A stretch of 64,000 bases of DNA from Sva-07 sp963828415. Lineage in GTDB: Bacteria > Actinomycetota > Acidimicrobiia > Acidimicrobiales > Ilumatobacteraceae. Positions 42,645 to 51,912 of this stretch are shown here, piece by piece. Where the stretch lies: positions 248,001 to 312,000 of the forward strand of contig CAWHEI010000009.1 of NCBI GenBank assembly GCA_963828415.1. The letters run 5' to 3'. Position 1 is the first letter of the stretch. Each line of letters opens with the position of its first letter. Made by a program: the position numbers and the translations under genes. The notes beneath the pieces are model-generated. The model was not told the origin of the DNA and made no database searches. It saw only the letters and a program-made list of their open reading frames with translations.

Positions 42645-44210
42645 ATGGGGAACATCAACTGCCTTGCTGACATCATCCGCGTGCACGGGGTCGACCGCGC
42701 GGAACATCCGGCGCTGATCCAGGACGAGCGCACGCTCTCGTGGGCCGAGCTCGCCGGTCGCTCGGCGCAGGTCGCTCAGGGTCTCGCCGCCGACGGCGTC
42801 GGGTCGCAGGATCGCGTTGCCTTCATCGACAAGAACGGCATCGAGCACTTCGAGGTGTTCTTCGGCGCGGCGCTGCTCAACGCCGTGTGCGTCGACGTCA
42901 ACTGGCGCTTGGCGCCGCCCGAGGTCGAGTACATCGTCAACGACGCCGACGCCAAGGTCCTCGTGATCGGTCCTGACTTCGTGCCGGTGATCGACGCCAT
43001 CCGCGACAACCTGACCACGGTCACCCGGATTCTCGTGATCGGTGGCCACGACGGCTACGAGAGCTACGAGGACTGGGTCGCTGCGTTCCCGGCGGACGAT
43101 CCCGGGGCAACGTCGGCCAGCGACGACGTCGCGTTCCAGCTCTACTCCTCGGGCACCACCGGGCGCCCGAAAGGCGTGATGCTCACGAACGACAACTTCT
43201 TCAGCCTGCTGCCGCTGGCCAAGGAGATGTGGGAGCTCGACCCCGAGGCCGTCAACCTGATCGCGATGCCGCTGTTCCACATCGGCGGCGGGGGATGGGC
43301 GGTCGCCGGCATGTTCGAAGGCTGCACCTCCGTGATCTTCCGCGAGCTCGATCCGGCGGCCCTGATCCGCACGATCGAGGAGCAGCGCATCACCCACGCG
43401 TTCATCGTTCCGGCGGTGCTGGCGTTCATGCTGATGGTGCCCGGTGTCGCCGATGCCGACTACTCGAGCCTGAAGATCGTCGTCTACGGCGCATCGCCGA
43501 TCAGCGAGGACGTGCTCGCCAAGTGCGTCGAGATGTTCAAGCCCTGCAAGTTCTGGCAGGCCTACGGGCTCACCGAGACCACCGGCGCCGTCGTCAACCT
43601 CGCTCCAGAGGACCACGACACGACCGGGCCGAACCGGCACCGGCTCCGGTCGTGTGGCCTGCCTGGCCCCGGCGTCGAGATCCGTATCGCCGGCGACGAC
43701 GACCAGGAGTGCGAGGTCGGCCAGGTCGGCGAGATCTGGATCCGATCGGGTCAGGTGATGAAGGGCTACTGGAAGCAGCCGGAGGAGACCGAGAAGGCGG
43801 TGACACCCGACGGATGGTTCAAGTCCGGCGACGCCGGCTACCTCGACGCCGACGGGTACCTCTACATCCACGACCGGGTGAAGGACATGATCGTGTCCGG
43901 CGGCGAGAACGTGTACCCGGCCGAGGTCGAGAACGTGCTGATGGGCCATCCCGGTGTCGCTGACGTGGCGGTGATCGGCGTGCCCCACGAGAAGTGGGGC
44001 GAGACCGCAAAGGCGATCGTGGTGAAGGCTCCCGATTCCGATGTGACCGAGGCCGAGATCATCGCCTACGCCAAGGAACGACTTGCCACGTTCAAGTGCC
44101 CGACGTCGGTCGACTGGACCGACATGTTGCCGCGCAACCCGAGCGGCAAGGTGCTGAAGAAGGACCTCCGCGAGCCGTTCTGGGAAGGCCACGACCGGCG
44201 CGTCGGCTGA
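42645..44210 (+). CDS. AMP-dependent acyl-CoA synthetase
   Basis: A 521-aa ligase. AMP-binding motif is QLYSSGTTGRPKGVMLT; ASPISEDVL, QAYGLTETTGAVV, GDAGYLDADGYLYIHDRVKDMIVSGGENV and the C-terminal catalytic lysine in MLPRNPSGKVLKKDLRE complete the fold. It activates a fatty or aromatic acid to its CoA thioester. TACCTT (42631-42636) ends eight bases before ATG 42645. The PPOX-like gene starts four bases after its stop, so these two form a unit downstream of the P450. Confidence 0.94.
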   Translation: MGNINCLADIIRVHGVDRAEHPALIQDERTLSWAELAGRSAQVAQGLAADGVGSQDRVAFIDKNGIEHFEVFFGAALLNAVCVDVNWRLAPPEVEYIVNDADAKVLVIGPDFVPVIDAIRDNLTTVTRILVIGGHDGYESYEDWVAAFPADDPGATSASDDVAFQLYSSGTTGRPKGVMLTNDNFFSLLPLAKEMWELDPEAVNLIAMPLFHIGGGGWAVAGMFEGCTSVIFRELDPAALIRTIEEQRITHAFIVPAVLAFMLMVPGVADADYSSLKIVVYGASPISEDVLAKCVEMFKPCKFWQAYGLTETTGAVVNLAPEDHDTTGPNRHRLRSCGLPGPGVEIRIAGDDDQECEVGQVGEIWIRSGQVMKGYWKQPEETEKAVTPDGWFKSGDAGYLDADGYLYIHDRVKDMIVSGGENVYPAEVENVLMGHPGVADVAVIGVPHEKWGETAKAIVVKAPDSDVTEAEIIAYAKERLATFKCPTSVDWTDMLPRNPSGKVLKKDLREPFWEGHDRRVG

Positions 44211-44214
44211 TTCC

Positions 44215-44706
44215 ATGCCAGGGTTGACGACCGACGAAGTCCACCGATTCCTCGACGAACCGGGGCACCTGCTCCGGCTCGGCACGATCGGCGTCGACGG
44301 GCTCCCGCGTGTCGTGCCGATCTGGTTCATCCATCGCGACGGTGCGATCTGGTTCACGCCGAGGGAGCGGTCGGCGTGGCTGGCGGACCTCCGTGCGAAC
44401 CCGGCCGTATGCGCGACGATCGACGAGTCGGTGCATCCGATGCGCAAGCTGATCGCGCGGGGGCGCGCCGACCTGGTCCACGACCTCGGCGACGACGACC
44501 GGTGGCGTGAGACGTACCGCTCGATCGCATGCCGCTACACCCCCGAGCAGTTCGCGGATGCCTACCTCGCCGACACCGTCGACGAGCCACGGGCGCTGTT
44601 CCGACTCGTGCTCGCCGACGCCGACGTGTCGACGTGGCGGATGCCGATCGTCGACCGAGGCGAAGATCCGCTGGCGGTCTGGTCGAAGCAGTACTACCAC
44701 CGCTGA
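44215..44706 (+). CDS. pyridoxamine 5'-phosphate oxidase-like (F420/FMN split-barrel) protein
   Basis: A 163-aa split-barrel flavoprotein: LLRLGTIGVDGLPRVVPIWF is the typical strand pair that binds FMN or F420, followed by IWFTPRERSAWLADLRANP and a Cys/Asp-rich middle. The family includes F420-dependent reductases and heme or pyridoxine oxidases; F420 use is likely in this organism but not shown. It is co-directional and four bases from the acyl-CoA synthetase stop, and convergent with the TauE gene. Confidence 0.85.
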   Translation: MPGLTTDEVHRFLDEPGHLLRLGTIGVDGLPRVVPIWFIHRDGAIWFTPRERSAWLADLRANPAVCATIDESVHPMRKLIARGRADLVHDLGDDDRWRETYRSIACRYTPEQFADAYLADTVDEPRALFRLVLADADVSTWRMPIVDRGEDPLAVWSKQYYHR

Positions 44707-44723
44707 CGGGTCGCTCGGCCGCG

Positions 44724-45569
44724 TCAGACCAGTGCGACGATCGAACTGATCGCGGTGTACACGGCGATCACGACCAGCAGGATCACGAACCACCGCTGCA
44801 GGAAGCTCGGGTCACGGGTACTGGCGAGACGGCTGCCGACGAACACGCCGATCAGGCTGGCGATCGTGAAGGGGATCACGGTTCCCCACTCGACCGTGCC
44901 CGACGGGAGTCGCGTGGCAAGCGCGACGGTCGAGTTGACGGCGATCACGATCAGCGACGTGCCGACAGCGTCCGGCATCGAGAAGCCGAGCGCCAGCACC
45001 AGGGCGGGAACGATGACGAAGCCGCCACCGACGCCGAAGAAACCGGTGAGCAGTCCGATGAACGAGCCGGCGACCACGACCTTCGCGGCCGTCGCAAGAT
45101 CGAGATGGATCGGAGCGGTACCGGGTGAGTCGGCGCTGAGCTGCTCGGGCGTTGCGGCCGCCGCTCCCGCCGAGCGGACCGCCGGTGCGGCGGGCGGGGC
45201 CGATGACTGTTTCTGCAAGCGCCGCCACATGGCGTACGCGGCGATCAGCATCAGGATCGAGAAGGCGAGGAGGAGCACGTCGGCGTCGACCGCCTCGTTC
45301 CATGCCGAACCGACCAGCGACCCGCCAATGCCGGCGAGCCCGAACACGGTTCCCGCCGCCAGGCGGACGTGCCCGGCGCGCCAGTGCGGGATGATGCCGA
45401 CCAGCGCCGTGATGGTGACGAGCACCAGCGATGTCGTCGTGGCGGCTTTCGGATCCTGCCCGGCCGCATAGACCAGCGCCGGCACAGCGAGAATCGATCC
45501 GCCCCCGCCGAGCGCGCCCAGCGACAGCCCGATCAGGAACCCCAGAGGCGAAGCCAGCAACGAACGCAC
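44724..45569 (-). CDS. TauE/SafE-family sulfite/sulfonate exporter
   Basis: A 281-aa membrane protein with the two-fold TauE/SafE repeat: GFLIGLSLGALGGGGSILAVPALVY at the N-terminus and GSFIGLLTGFFGVGGGFVIVPALVLALG in the middle, each with a glycine-rich signature, about eight hydrophobic segments in total. Members export sulfite, sulfoacetate or related anions. The start is GTG 45569 with a TATACT -10 box six bases upstream (plus 45576-45581), so it is probably leaderless. A CsoR-like palindrome overlaps that promoter, which points to control by a copper- or persulfide-sensing repressor; no such repressor gene is in the window. Confidence 0.92.
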   Translation of the reverse strand: MRSLLASPLGFLIGLSLGALGGGGSILAVPALVYAAGQDPKAATTTSLVLVTITALVGIIPHWRAGHVRLAAGTVFGLAGIGGSLVGSAWNEAVDADVLLLAFSILMLIAAYAMWRRLQKQSSAPPAAPAVRSAGAAAATPEQLSADSPGTAPIHLDLATAAKVVVAGSFIGLLTGFFGVGGGFVIVPALVLALGFSMPDAVGTSLIVIAVNSTVALATRLPSGTVEWGTVIPFTIASLIGVFVGSRLASTRDPSFLQRWFVILLVVIAVYTAISSIVALV

Positions 45570-45576
45570 CTGTCAA

Positions 45577-45594
45577 GTATACCCCTGGGGGTAC
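45577..45594 (-). promoter_or_regulatory. CsoR/CstR-like operator over the TauE promoter
   Basis: GTATACCCCTGGGGGTAC has arms TACCCC (45580-45585) and GGGGTA (45588-45593) around a TG centre. This is the form of operators bound by CsoR-family repressors, including the persulfide sensor CstR, whose known regulon contains a TauE homologue. It overlaps the -10 box, so binding would block transcription of the exporter. Confidence 0.6.
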
Positions 45595-45601
45595 AAACCC
45601 A

Positions 45602-45660
45602 GCCCGAAACATGCCTGGATTGTCGCGCTCAGCGCGACGATCGAGGCATATTTCGGACGG
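45602..45660. repeat. nested hairpin repeat, copy 1
   Basis: GCCCGAAACATGCCT (45602-45616) pairs with AGGCATATTTCGGAC (45644-45658) at 13 of 15 positions; inside it GTCGCGC-TCA-GCGCGAC (45622-45638) is a perfect stem. A near-perfect copy is at 60.5 kb. It lies between divergent tauE and typA, so it is not a simple terminator here. Confidence 0.7.
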
Positions 45661-45718
45661 GGCGAGCTCGATCCGGGGCCGATCGTTCGTTCGTGAAGCG
45701 GCGATAGCGTGGCTCGTC

Positions 45719-47659
45719 GTGTCCCCCCACGACCAGATCCTTCTCGACGACCCGACGGGCGTCGACCACGACGCCGCCGACCCGGCAACCGTGCGTCGTC
45801 GCACCGACATCCGCAACCTCGCGATCGTCGCGCACGTCGACCACGGCAAGACCACACTCGTCGACGCCATGCTGCACCAGTCCGGTGCGTTCCGCTCGAA
45901 CGAGGAAGTCGTCGAGCGGGTCATGGACTCCGGCGACCTCGAGCGCGAGAAGGGGATCACGATTCTCGCCAAGAACACCTCGCTCGTCTGGCACGATCCC
46001 CGCACCGGCGACGACATCACCCTGAACATCGTCGACACCCCCGGCCACGCCGACTTCGGCGGCGAAGTCGAGCGGGCGCTCACCATGGTCGACGGCATCG
46101 TCCTGTTGGTCGACGCCGCCGAGGGGCCGCTCCCGCAGACCCGATTCGTCCTGCGCAAGGCGCTCGCTCGCAACCTGCCCGTGATCCTGGTGATCAACAA
46201 GGTCGACCGCGCCGATGCCCGCACGGCCGAGGTCATCGACGAGGTCTACGAGCTGTTCTTCGATCTCGATGCCAAGGAGCACCAGGTCGAGTTCCCGATC
46301 GTCTACTGCTCGGGCCGTGATGGTTGGGCAACACTCGAGCTCGACGAGGCCGAGCGGATCATCGCCGAGGGCAAGGGCGACAAGAACCTCGCCGAACTCG
46401 TCGAGATCCTCCTCGACCACATCCCGTCGCCGACCTACCACGAGGGCGCGCCGCTGCAGGCGTGGGTCACGAACCTCGACGCCTCGCCGTATCTCGGTCG
46501 CCTCGCACTGCTGCGCGTGATGGAGGGCGAGATCAAGAAGGGTCAGTCCGTCGCCTGGTGCAAGCGTGACGGCACGATCGCCCGGGCGAAGATCGCCGAG
46601 CTGTTCCTCACCGAGCACCTCACCCGCGTGCCGGTCGACGGCGCCCGCCAGGGCGACCTCGTCGCCGTTGCCGGCATCGAGGACATCTACATCGGCGAGA
46701 CCCTCGCCGATCCCGAGAACCCGGTCGCGTTGCCGGTCATCACCGTCGACGAGCCGGCGCTGTCGATGACGATCGGCATCAACACCTCACCGCTCGCGGG
46801 CCGTGAGGGCAAGAAGCTGACCGCCCGCCTCGTCAAGAACCGTCTCGACGCCGAACTCGTCGGCAACGTGTCGATCCGGGTGCTCCCCACCGAGCGGCCC
46901 GATGCGTGGGAGGTCCAGGCCCGCGGCGAGCTGCAGTTGGCGATCCTCGTCGAGCAGATGCGCCGCGAAGGTTTCGAACTCACCGTCGGCAAGCCGGTCG
47001 TGCTCACCCACGAGGTCGACGGCAAGGTCCACGAGCCCGTCGAGCGCGTCACGATCGACGTCCCGAACGAACACCTCGGTGCGGTCACTCAGCTGCTCGC
47101 CACCCGCAAGGGCCGGATGCAGAACATGGGCGGCTCCGGCTGGGTCCGCCTCGACTACCTCGTCCCGGCCCGCGGCCTGATCGGCTTCCGCACCGAGTTC
47201 CTCACCGAAACTCGGGGAACCGGCGTGATCAGCCACACCTTCGAGGGCTACGAGCCGTGGGCGGGCGAAATCCGCTCCCGCCAGTCCGGCGTGCTCGTGG
47301 CCGACCGCACCGGTCCGGCCACCACCTACGCCATGATGAACCTGCAGGACCGCGCCGCCATGATGGTCGGCCCCGGTACAGAGGTGTACTGCGGCATGAT
47401 CGTCGGCGAGAACTCGCGCGCCGGCGACATGGACGTGAACATCTGTCGTGAGAAGAAGATGACGAACGTGCGTGCGGCATCTGCTGACGAGACCGTCAAG
47501 CTCACGCCCCACATGGTGCTGTCGCTGGAAGGTGCGCTCGAGTTCATCGCCGACGACGAGAGCGTCGAGGTGACCCCGCAGAACATCCGCCTGCGCAAGG
47601 CCGACCTCGACCCCACCAACCGAGCCCGCGAAGCCAAGCGCCGCAGCCAATCCGCCTAG
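45719..47659 (+). CDS. typA: GTP-binding protein TypA/BipA
   Basis: A 646-aa translational GTPase. G1 is AHVDHGKTTLVD, switch region EREKGITILAKNT, G3 DTPGHADFGGEVER, G4 NKVDRADA, and domains related to EF-G II, III and V follow, ending with the TypA-specific C-terminal domain (TNVRAASADETVKLTPHMVLSLEGAL). It binds ribosomes under stress and is cytosolic. GTG 45719 is supported by TAGCGT (45705-45710) eight bases upstream; the open frame further upstream is a shadow of TauE. It is convergent with the fucosidase gene, which ends 12 bases away. Confidence 0.95.
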   Translation: MSPHDQILLDDPTGVDHDAADPATVRRRTDIRNLAIVAHVDHGKTTLVDAMLHQSGAFRSNEEVVERVMDSGDLEREKGITILAKNTSLVWHDPRTGDDITLNIVDTPGHADFGGEVERALTMVDGIVLLVDAAEGPLPQTRFVLRKALARNLPVILVINKVDRADARTAEVIDEVYELFFDLDAKEHQVEFPIVYCSGRDGWATLELDEAERIIAEGKGDKNLAELVEILLDHIPSPTYHEGAPLQAWVTNLDASPYLGRLALLRVMEGEIKKGQSVAWCKRDGTIARAKIAELFLTEHLTRVPVDGARQGDLVAVAGIEDIYIGETLADPENPVALPVITVDEPALSMTIGINTSPLAGREGKKLTARLVKNRLDAELVGNVSIRVLPTERPDAWEVQARGELQLAILVEQMRREGFELTVGKPVVLTHEVDGKVHEPVERVTIDVPNEHLGAVTQLLATRKGRMQNMGGSGWVRLDYLVPARGLIGFRTEFLTETRGTGVISHTFEGYEPWAGEIRSRQSGVLVADRTGPATTYAMMNLQDRAAMMVGPGTEVYCGMIVGENSRAGDMDVNICREKKMTNVRAASADETVKLTPHMVLSLEGALEFIADDESVEVTPQNIRLRKADLDPTNRAREAKRRSQSA

Positions 47660-47671
47660 GGGCCGAGGGGC

Positions 47672-49819
47672 CTATGGGCCGGTGGCGTAGGCGGCGTCGG
47701 GTTCGTGGAGGTCGATCGCCTCGTTGTCGTGAGCGTGCAGAGCCGTGACCTCCCACGCCAGGATGCCGATGCGGCAGCGCTCCCACCGGTTGCCGCTGAC
47801 CTGGCAGTCCGACGCGCCCCATTCGACGATGCACCCGCTGTCACCGTCGCAGATCGCATTGCCGTCGATCACCGCCTGAGTGCCGCCGTCGATGTCGATG
47901 CCGCGCATGGTGTGGTCGACGAAGTTGCCGTAGACGTGCGCTCCCTCGGTCTGTTCGAGATGGATGCCCCACCAACGGCCGACGATGTTGTTGCCGCGCA
48001 CGATCGTGCCGGTCGTCGCGCTCGCTCGAATGCCGCACAGGTGATCGCGGAACTCGCACGAGTCGACCTCGTGGCCGGCGCCGCCGACCAGGTGCACGCC
48101 GACGTCCCAGCGCATCCCCCGGAACTGGCTGCGTGACACCGTGAGACGATCGGCTCCCTCGGCGACCACGCCCGTCGCCGCGGTGGCCCGGATCACGACA
48201 TCGTCCGCGCGGACGATGATGTGGCCGTCGACTCGGCATCCGAGCAGGGTTGCGTAGGGTCCGCGGGCCTCGATCGCCGGGCACGGGAACCACGCCACAC
48301 GCGCCGGCCCACCGCGTACTCGGAGATGTTCGAGCCGAGCGTTGCGCTCCAACACCACGGCGGTCTCGCCGTTGCCGTCGATGGTCGTTCGGCCGGCGCC
48401 GAGGCCTCGCACGATCACCCCTGCAGGAACGGTGACCGGCCCGAGGTAGGTGCCGTCGCCGAGCTGCACGACGTCGCCCGGTCGAGCGTCGCTCATGAGC
48501 GGAGCGAGGTCGATCGGCTGACGAGGCGGTGTTTCGAAGAGTTCGACGGGTCGTTCGATCGGCGTCAGGGTCAGGGAATAGACCGAGATGTCGTCGACCC
48601 GTCCGGCACGGGCGCGCCGTTCGAGCGCCGAACGCCCGCCGTCGACGTGTACACCGTCGTCGTGCTGCCGGAACCCGACCGGAGATCCGTCGCGCTCGGC
48701 CGCGGTGACCCGGTAGCGGTCGGGGGTGATCGCACCGAAGCGCCCCCGCCCCGACAGGTCGACCGCGTGCAGTCGTCCGTCCAGACAGAGGTAGCGAACC
48801 TCGGTGTCGCCCCAGGTGTCCCACGGTGACGACTCGTCGATCAGTCGTTGGTGAGCCCGAACCCATCGTCCGGCAGCTTCGAGCGGCATGCGTTGCAGCT
48901 CGGGGATCGTGCCGTCGGCTGCCGGTCCGATGTTCAAGAGCAGGTGCCCGCCCTTGGCGACGACCTCGGTGAGCAACGCCACGATGTCGAAGCCCGACAG
49001 GTGGTGCTCGGCGCGTTCGGCGCGGTTGTGACAGAAACTCGCGCCGATCCCGCGGCACAGCTCCCACGGTCCCTCCGTGATCGTCTCCGGTGTTTCGTAC
49101 TCGAAGGTTCGAACGAAGTCCGGGCTCTCTGGCGGCACAGCGTCGGCGCTGGCCCACCACCTGTCGTTGAACACGACGTCGGGATCGATGGCTCGGACCT
49201 GCTCGATGAGTTCCCGTGTGCGCCAGACCTCGGGCCCGTGACCCCAGTGCCCGTCACCCCACAGCACGCTCGACCCGTACCGTTCGACGAGATCGATGAC
49301 GTGCGGGTGCAACACCTCGTCGACGTAGGCGGCGTCGGGAAACCGGGGATCCCCCCAGTCGAGCAACGAGTAGTAGGTGCCGAAGACGATGTCGTTGCGT
49401 TCGCAGGCGGCGGCGTACTCGCCGAGCACATTGCGGCGTGGACCCCCGTGCAGCACGGTGCGCTCGGTGTTGGGCGCGTCCCACCACGACCAGCCGTCAT
49501 GGTGTTTGCTGACGAAGACGCTGTAGCCCGCTCCGGCGTCGGCGACGAGTTGTGCCCAGTCCTCGGCGTCGAACCGGTCGTAGGTCAACAGCGGGAGAAA
49601 GTCGTCGAAGTGCTCGATGTGTCCCCATCGGTCTCGATGGTGGGCGAGCACTTCGACCATCGGCCGGGGGTGCAACATCACGTCGGCGACGTCGTCGCCG
49701 AGGTGGCTGCGATACCAGTCGGAGTACTCGCCGATCGGCGACCAGGCAGGCACCGTTGCCACGTTGGAATGGACGAAGATGCCGAAGCGCCGCTGGTTCC
49801 ACCATGTCGGCATGCTCAT
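47672..49819 (-). CDS. GH29 alpha-L-fucosidase fused to a C-terminal beta-helix domain
   Basis: A 715-aa two-domain protein. Residues 1 to about 330 are GH29: PTWWNQRRFGIFVHSNVATVP, FVSKHHDGWSWWDAP, and SSVLWGDGHWG with the likely nucleophile Asp, then a block with EVVAKGGHLLLNIGPAADGTIP. From about residue 440 a right-handed beta-helix follows, with pectate-lyase-like short strands (TIDGNGETAVVLERNARLEHL, GTIVRGNNIVGRWWGIHL). No signal peptide is seen, so it acts in the cytosol or is exported otherwise. ATG 49819 (MSMPTWWNQ) places the GH29 motif at the start; ATG 49900 would add 27 residues of unlikely sequence. Confidence 0.85.
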   Translation of the reverse strand: MSMPTWWNQRRFGIFVHSNVATVPAWSPIGEYSDWYRSHLGDDVADVMLHPRPMVEVLAHHRDRWGHIEHFDDFLPLLTYDRFDAEDWAQLVADAGAGYSVFVSKHHDGWSWWDAPNTERTVLHGGPRRNVLGEYAAACERNDIVFGTYYSLLDWGDPRFPDAAYVDEVLHPHVIDLVERYGSSVLWGDGHWGHGPEVWRTRELIEQVRAIDPDVVFNDRWWASADAVPPESPDFVRTFEYETPETITEGPWELCRGIGASFCHNRAERAEHHLSGFDIVALLTEVVAKGGHLLLNIGPAADGTIPELQRMPLEAAGRWVRAHQRLIDESSPWDTWGDTEVRYLCLDGRLHAVDLSGRGRFGAITPDRYRVTAAERDGSPVGFRQHDDGVHVDGGRSALERRARAGRVDDISVYSLTLTPIERPVELFETPPRQPIDLAPLMSDARPGDVVQLGDGTYLGPVTVPAGVIVRGLGAGRTTIDGNGETAVVLERNARLEHLRVRGGPARVAWFPCPAIEARGPYATLLGCRVDGHIIVRADDVVIRATAATGVVAEGADRLTVSRSQFRGMRWDVGVHLVGGAGHEVDSCEFRDHLCGIRASATTGTIVRGNNIVGRWWGIHLEQTEGAHVYGNFVDHTMRGIDIDGGTQAVIDGNAICDGDSGCIVEWGASDCQVSGNRWERCRIGILAWEVTALHAHDNEAIDLHEPDAAYATGP

Positions 49820-49909
49820 CGGGTCGTCATTGTCGCGCACGTGGCAGGCGACGGCGAACCCGCGCCACCAGGTGGTCGCTGCGAGTGTTGTGTCGGGCAT
49901 ACTGCGGCA

Positions 49910-50798
49910 GTGCTGTCGTCCCGTTCCGTCGCCGCTGTCAATGCCGTCGGCGATGTCAATGCCGTCGGCGATGCCGACTCCGACGCGCCAGGCCTCGACC
50001 GACCGGGGTCTCTGGCGGACAAGCTCGCGACGCTCGACGAGGAACTCCGACGGCTCCACCATGTGATCGTGGCCTTCAGCGGCGGCGCCGACTCGGCATT
50101 CCTGGCCGCCAGGGCGACAAGCGTGCTGGGTGCCGACCGTGTCCACGCCGTGACCGCTGTGTCACCATCGCTCGCCGGTGACGAGGAGGCCGACTGCGCC
50201 GCGCTGGCAGCCGAATGGGGTCTGCGTTGGACGCCGGTCGCCACCGACGAGATGGAGCGAGCTGCCTACCGGTTGAACGACACCGACCGCTGCTACCACT
50301 GCAAGGCCGAGCTGATGGACGTCGTCGGTCCGATCGCCGCCGCTGAGGCCGCCACGGTGGTGTTGGGTGTCAACGTCGACGACCTGGGCGATCATCGGCC
50401 CGGCCAGCGCGCGGCGACCGAGGCGGGCGCCGAGTTCCCGCTCGTGACCGCGGGCTTCACCAAGACCGACGTGCGGGCTGCTTCGAAGGCGATCGGCCTG
50501 CGCACCTGGGACAAGCCGGCGGCCGCGTGCCTGGCCAGCCGTATCCCGTACGGCACCGCCGTCTCGGTCGAGATCCTGGGTCGGGTCGATCGCGCCGAAG
50601 CAGCCTTGCACCGCCTCGGGTTCGCCCAGGTGCGGGTGCGTCACTACGACGACACGGCGCGGCATCGAAGTCGATCTCGACGATCTGGCGCAGGTCGTCG
50701 CCGCTCGGGACGAGATCGTCGACGCGGTGCGCTGCGCTGGCTACCGATACGTCACCGTCGACCTCGAAGGGTTCCGGTCGGGCAATCTCAACGGCTGA
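49910..50798 (+). CDS. larE: LarE-type ATP-dependent sacrificial sulfurtransferase (frameshifted)
   Basis: The frame from GTG 49910 carries the PP-loop VAFSGGADSAFLAARAT, RCYHCKAELMD with a CxxC pair, and DKPAAACLASRIPYGTAV with the conserved Cys, the plan of LarE, which builds the nickel-pincer cofactor of lactate racemase by sulfur transfer; the three-Cys set suggests the Fe-S-dependent type. At about 50660-50663 the frame breaks: RVRHYDDTAR should run into IEVDLDDLAQVVAARDEIVD, which is present one frame over and ends at TGA 50796-50798. Dropping one base restores a normal 295-aa protein. A two-copy tandem repeat (49937-49972, VNAVGD twice) lies in the poorly conserved N-terminus. CATACT six bases upstream is a possible -10. 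Confidence 0.85.
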
Positions 50799-50861
50799 AG
50801 GCGTCGGTGGGGCGCGGTCCGACTACAACCGCGAGCCGAGCCGCACGTAACGTGCGGCGCC

Positions 50862-51905
50862 ATGAAGCTGTCGATGATGATCAACTACTCGGGCGACTTC
50901 CACGCAGACGTGGAGAAGGTCGTCGAACTCGAGAAAGCCGGCCTCGACGTGGTCTGGGTGCCCGAGGCGTACAGCTTCGATGCGGTGTCGCAGATGGGCT
51001 ACCTCGCGGCGAAGACCTCGACGATCGAGATCGGCTCGGGGATCCTGAACGTGTTCTCACGCACCGCCACGTGCATGGCGCAGACAGCGGCGGGACTCGA
51101 CTACGTGTCGGGCGGCCGCTTCATCCTCGGGCTCGGCGCATCGGGCCCGCAGGTGATCGAAGGCTTCCACGGCGTGCCCTACGACAAGCCGATGCCGCGC
51201 ATCCGCGACTACATCAACGTGTGCCGGATGACGTGGCGCCGCGAGAAGGTCATCTACGACGGGCCGACCACGAAGATCCCGCTGCCCGAAGGTGAAGGCA
51301 CCGGCCTCGCCAAGCCGCTCAAGCTGATCAACCACCCGGTGCGCGAGAACATCCCGATCTTCTGGGCGAGCCTGATGGGTCAATCGGTCAAGAACACGGC
51401 GAAGTACGCCGACGGCTGGCTGCCGATCTTCTTCGACCCCGAGAAGTTCCAGTCGGTGTGGGGCGACGACCTGAAGGCGGGCACAGTCGATCGGGATCCC
51501 GATCTCGGCCGTCTGCAGATCTCCGCCGGCGGCATGGTGGCGATCGGTGACGAGTTCACCGGCGAGGCCCAGACGCGCATCCTCGACTTCGCCCGACCCA
51601 ATGCAGCGCTCTACGTCGGTGGCATGGGCGCTCGCGACAAGAACTTCTACAACACGATCTGCCAGCGCTACGGCTACGTCGCCGAGGCCGCCGAGATCCA
51701 GGACCTGTACCTGTCGGGCAAGAAGGACGAGGCCGCTGCCGCAGTGCCCGGCGAGATGCTCGAGAAGTCGAACCTCGTCGGCCCGGCCGGCTACGTCAAG
51801 GAGCGCATCGCGGCCTTCAAGGAAGCCGGCGTGACGCACCTGTCGGTGAACCCCGTCGGCGGCGACGCCGTCAAGACGATCGAACAGCTCAAGGAACTCC
51901 TCTAG
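50862..51905 (+). CDS. F420-dependent LLM-class oxidoreductase
   Basis: A 347-aa luciferase-like TIM-barrel enzyme: MKLSMMINYSGDFHADVEKV, GLDVVWVPEAYSFDAVSQMG, IEIGSGILNVFSRT, LDYVSGGRFILGLGASGPQV and GFHGVPYDKPMPRIRDY. The GASGPQVIEGFHGVPYDKP block is typical of F420-dependent members that act in actinobacterial lipid and xenobiotic pathways. Substrate unknown. TAACGT (50848-50853) precedes ATG 50862 by eight bases. The C-terminus ends KTIEQLKELL, and a tandem hairpin repeat follows at once. Confidence 0.93.
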   Translation: MKLSMMINYSGDFHADVEKVVELEKAGLDVVWVPEAYSFDAVSQMGYLAAKTSTIEIGSGILNVFSRTATCMAQTAAGLDYVSGGRFILGLGASGPQVIEGFHGVPYDKPMPRIRDYINVCRMTWRREKVIYDGPTTKIPLPEGEGTGLAKPLKLINHPVRENIPIFWASLMGQSVKNTAKYADGWLPIFFDPEKFQSVWGDDLKAGTVDRDPDLGRLQISAGGMVAIGDEFTGEAQTRILDFARPNAALYVGGMGARDKNFYNTICQRYGYVAEAAEIQDLYLSGKKDEAAAAVPGEMLEKSNLVGPAGYVKERIAAFKEAGVTHLSVNPVGGDAVKTIEQLKELL

Positions 51906-51912
51906 TCAGCTC

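Noticed and set aside
45571..45576. TTGACA (minus strand) as a -35 box for tauE
   Set aside because: It abuts the GTG start, so it cannot be the -35 for this gene; the TATACT that overlaps it fits a leaderless start instead.
49820..49900. 27-residue N-terminal extension of the fucosidase from ATG 49900
   Set aside because: GH29 proteins normally begin at the PTWWNQRRFG block; the extension has no motif and would start inside the larE promoter area.
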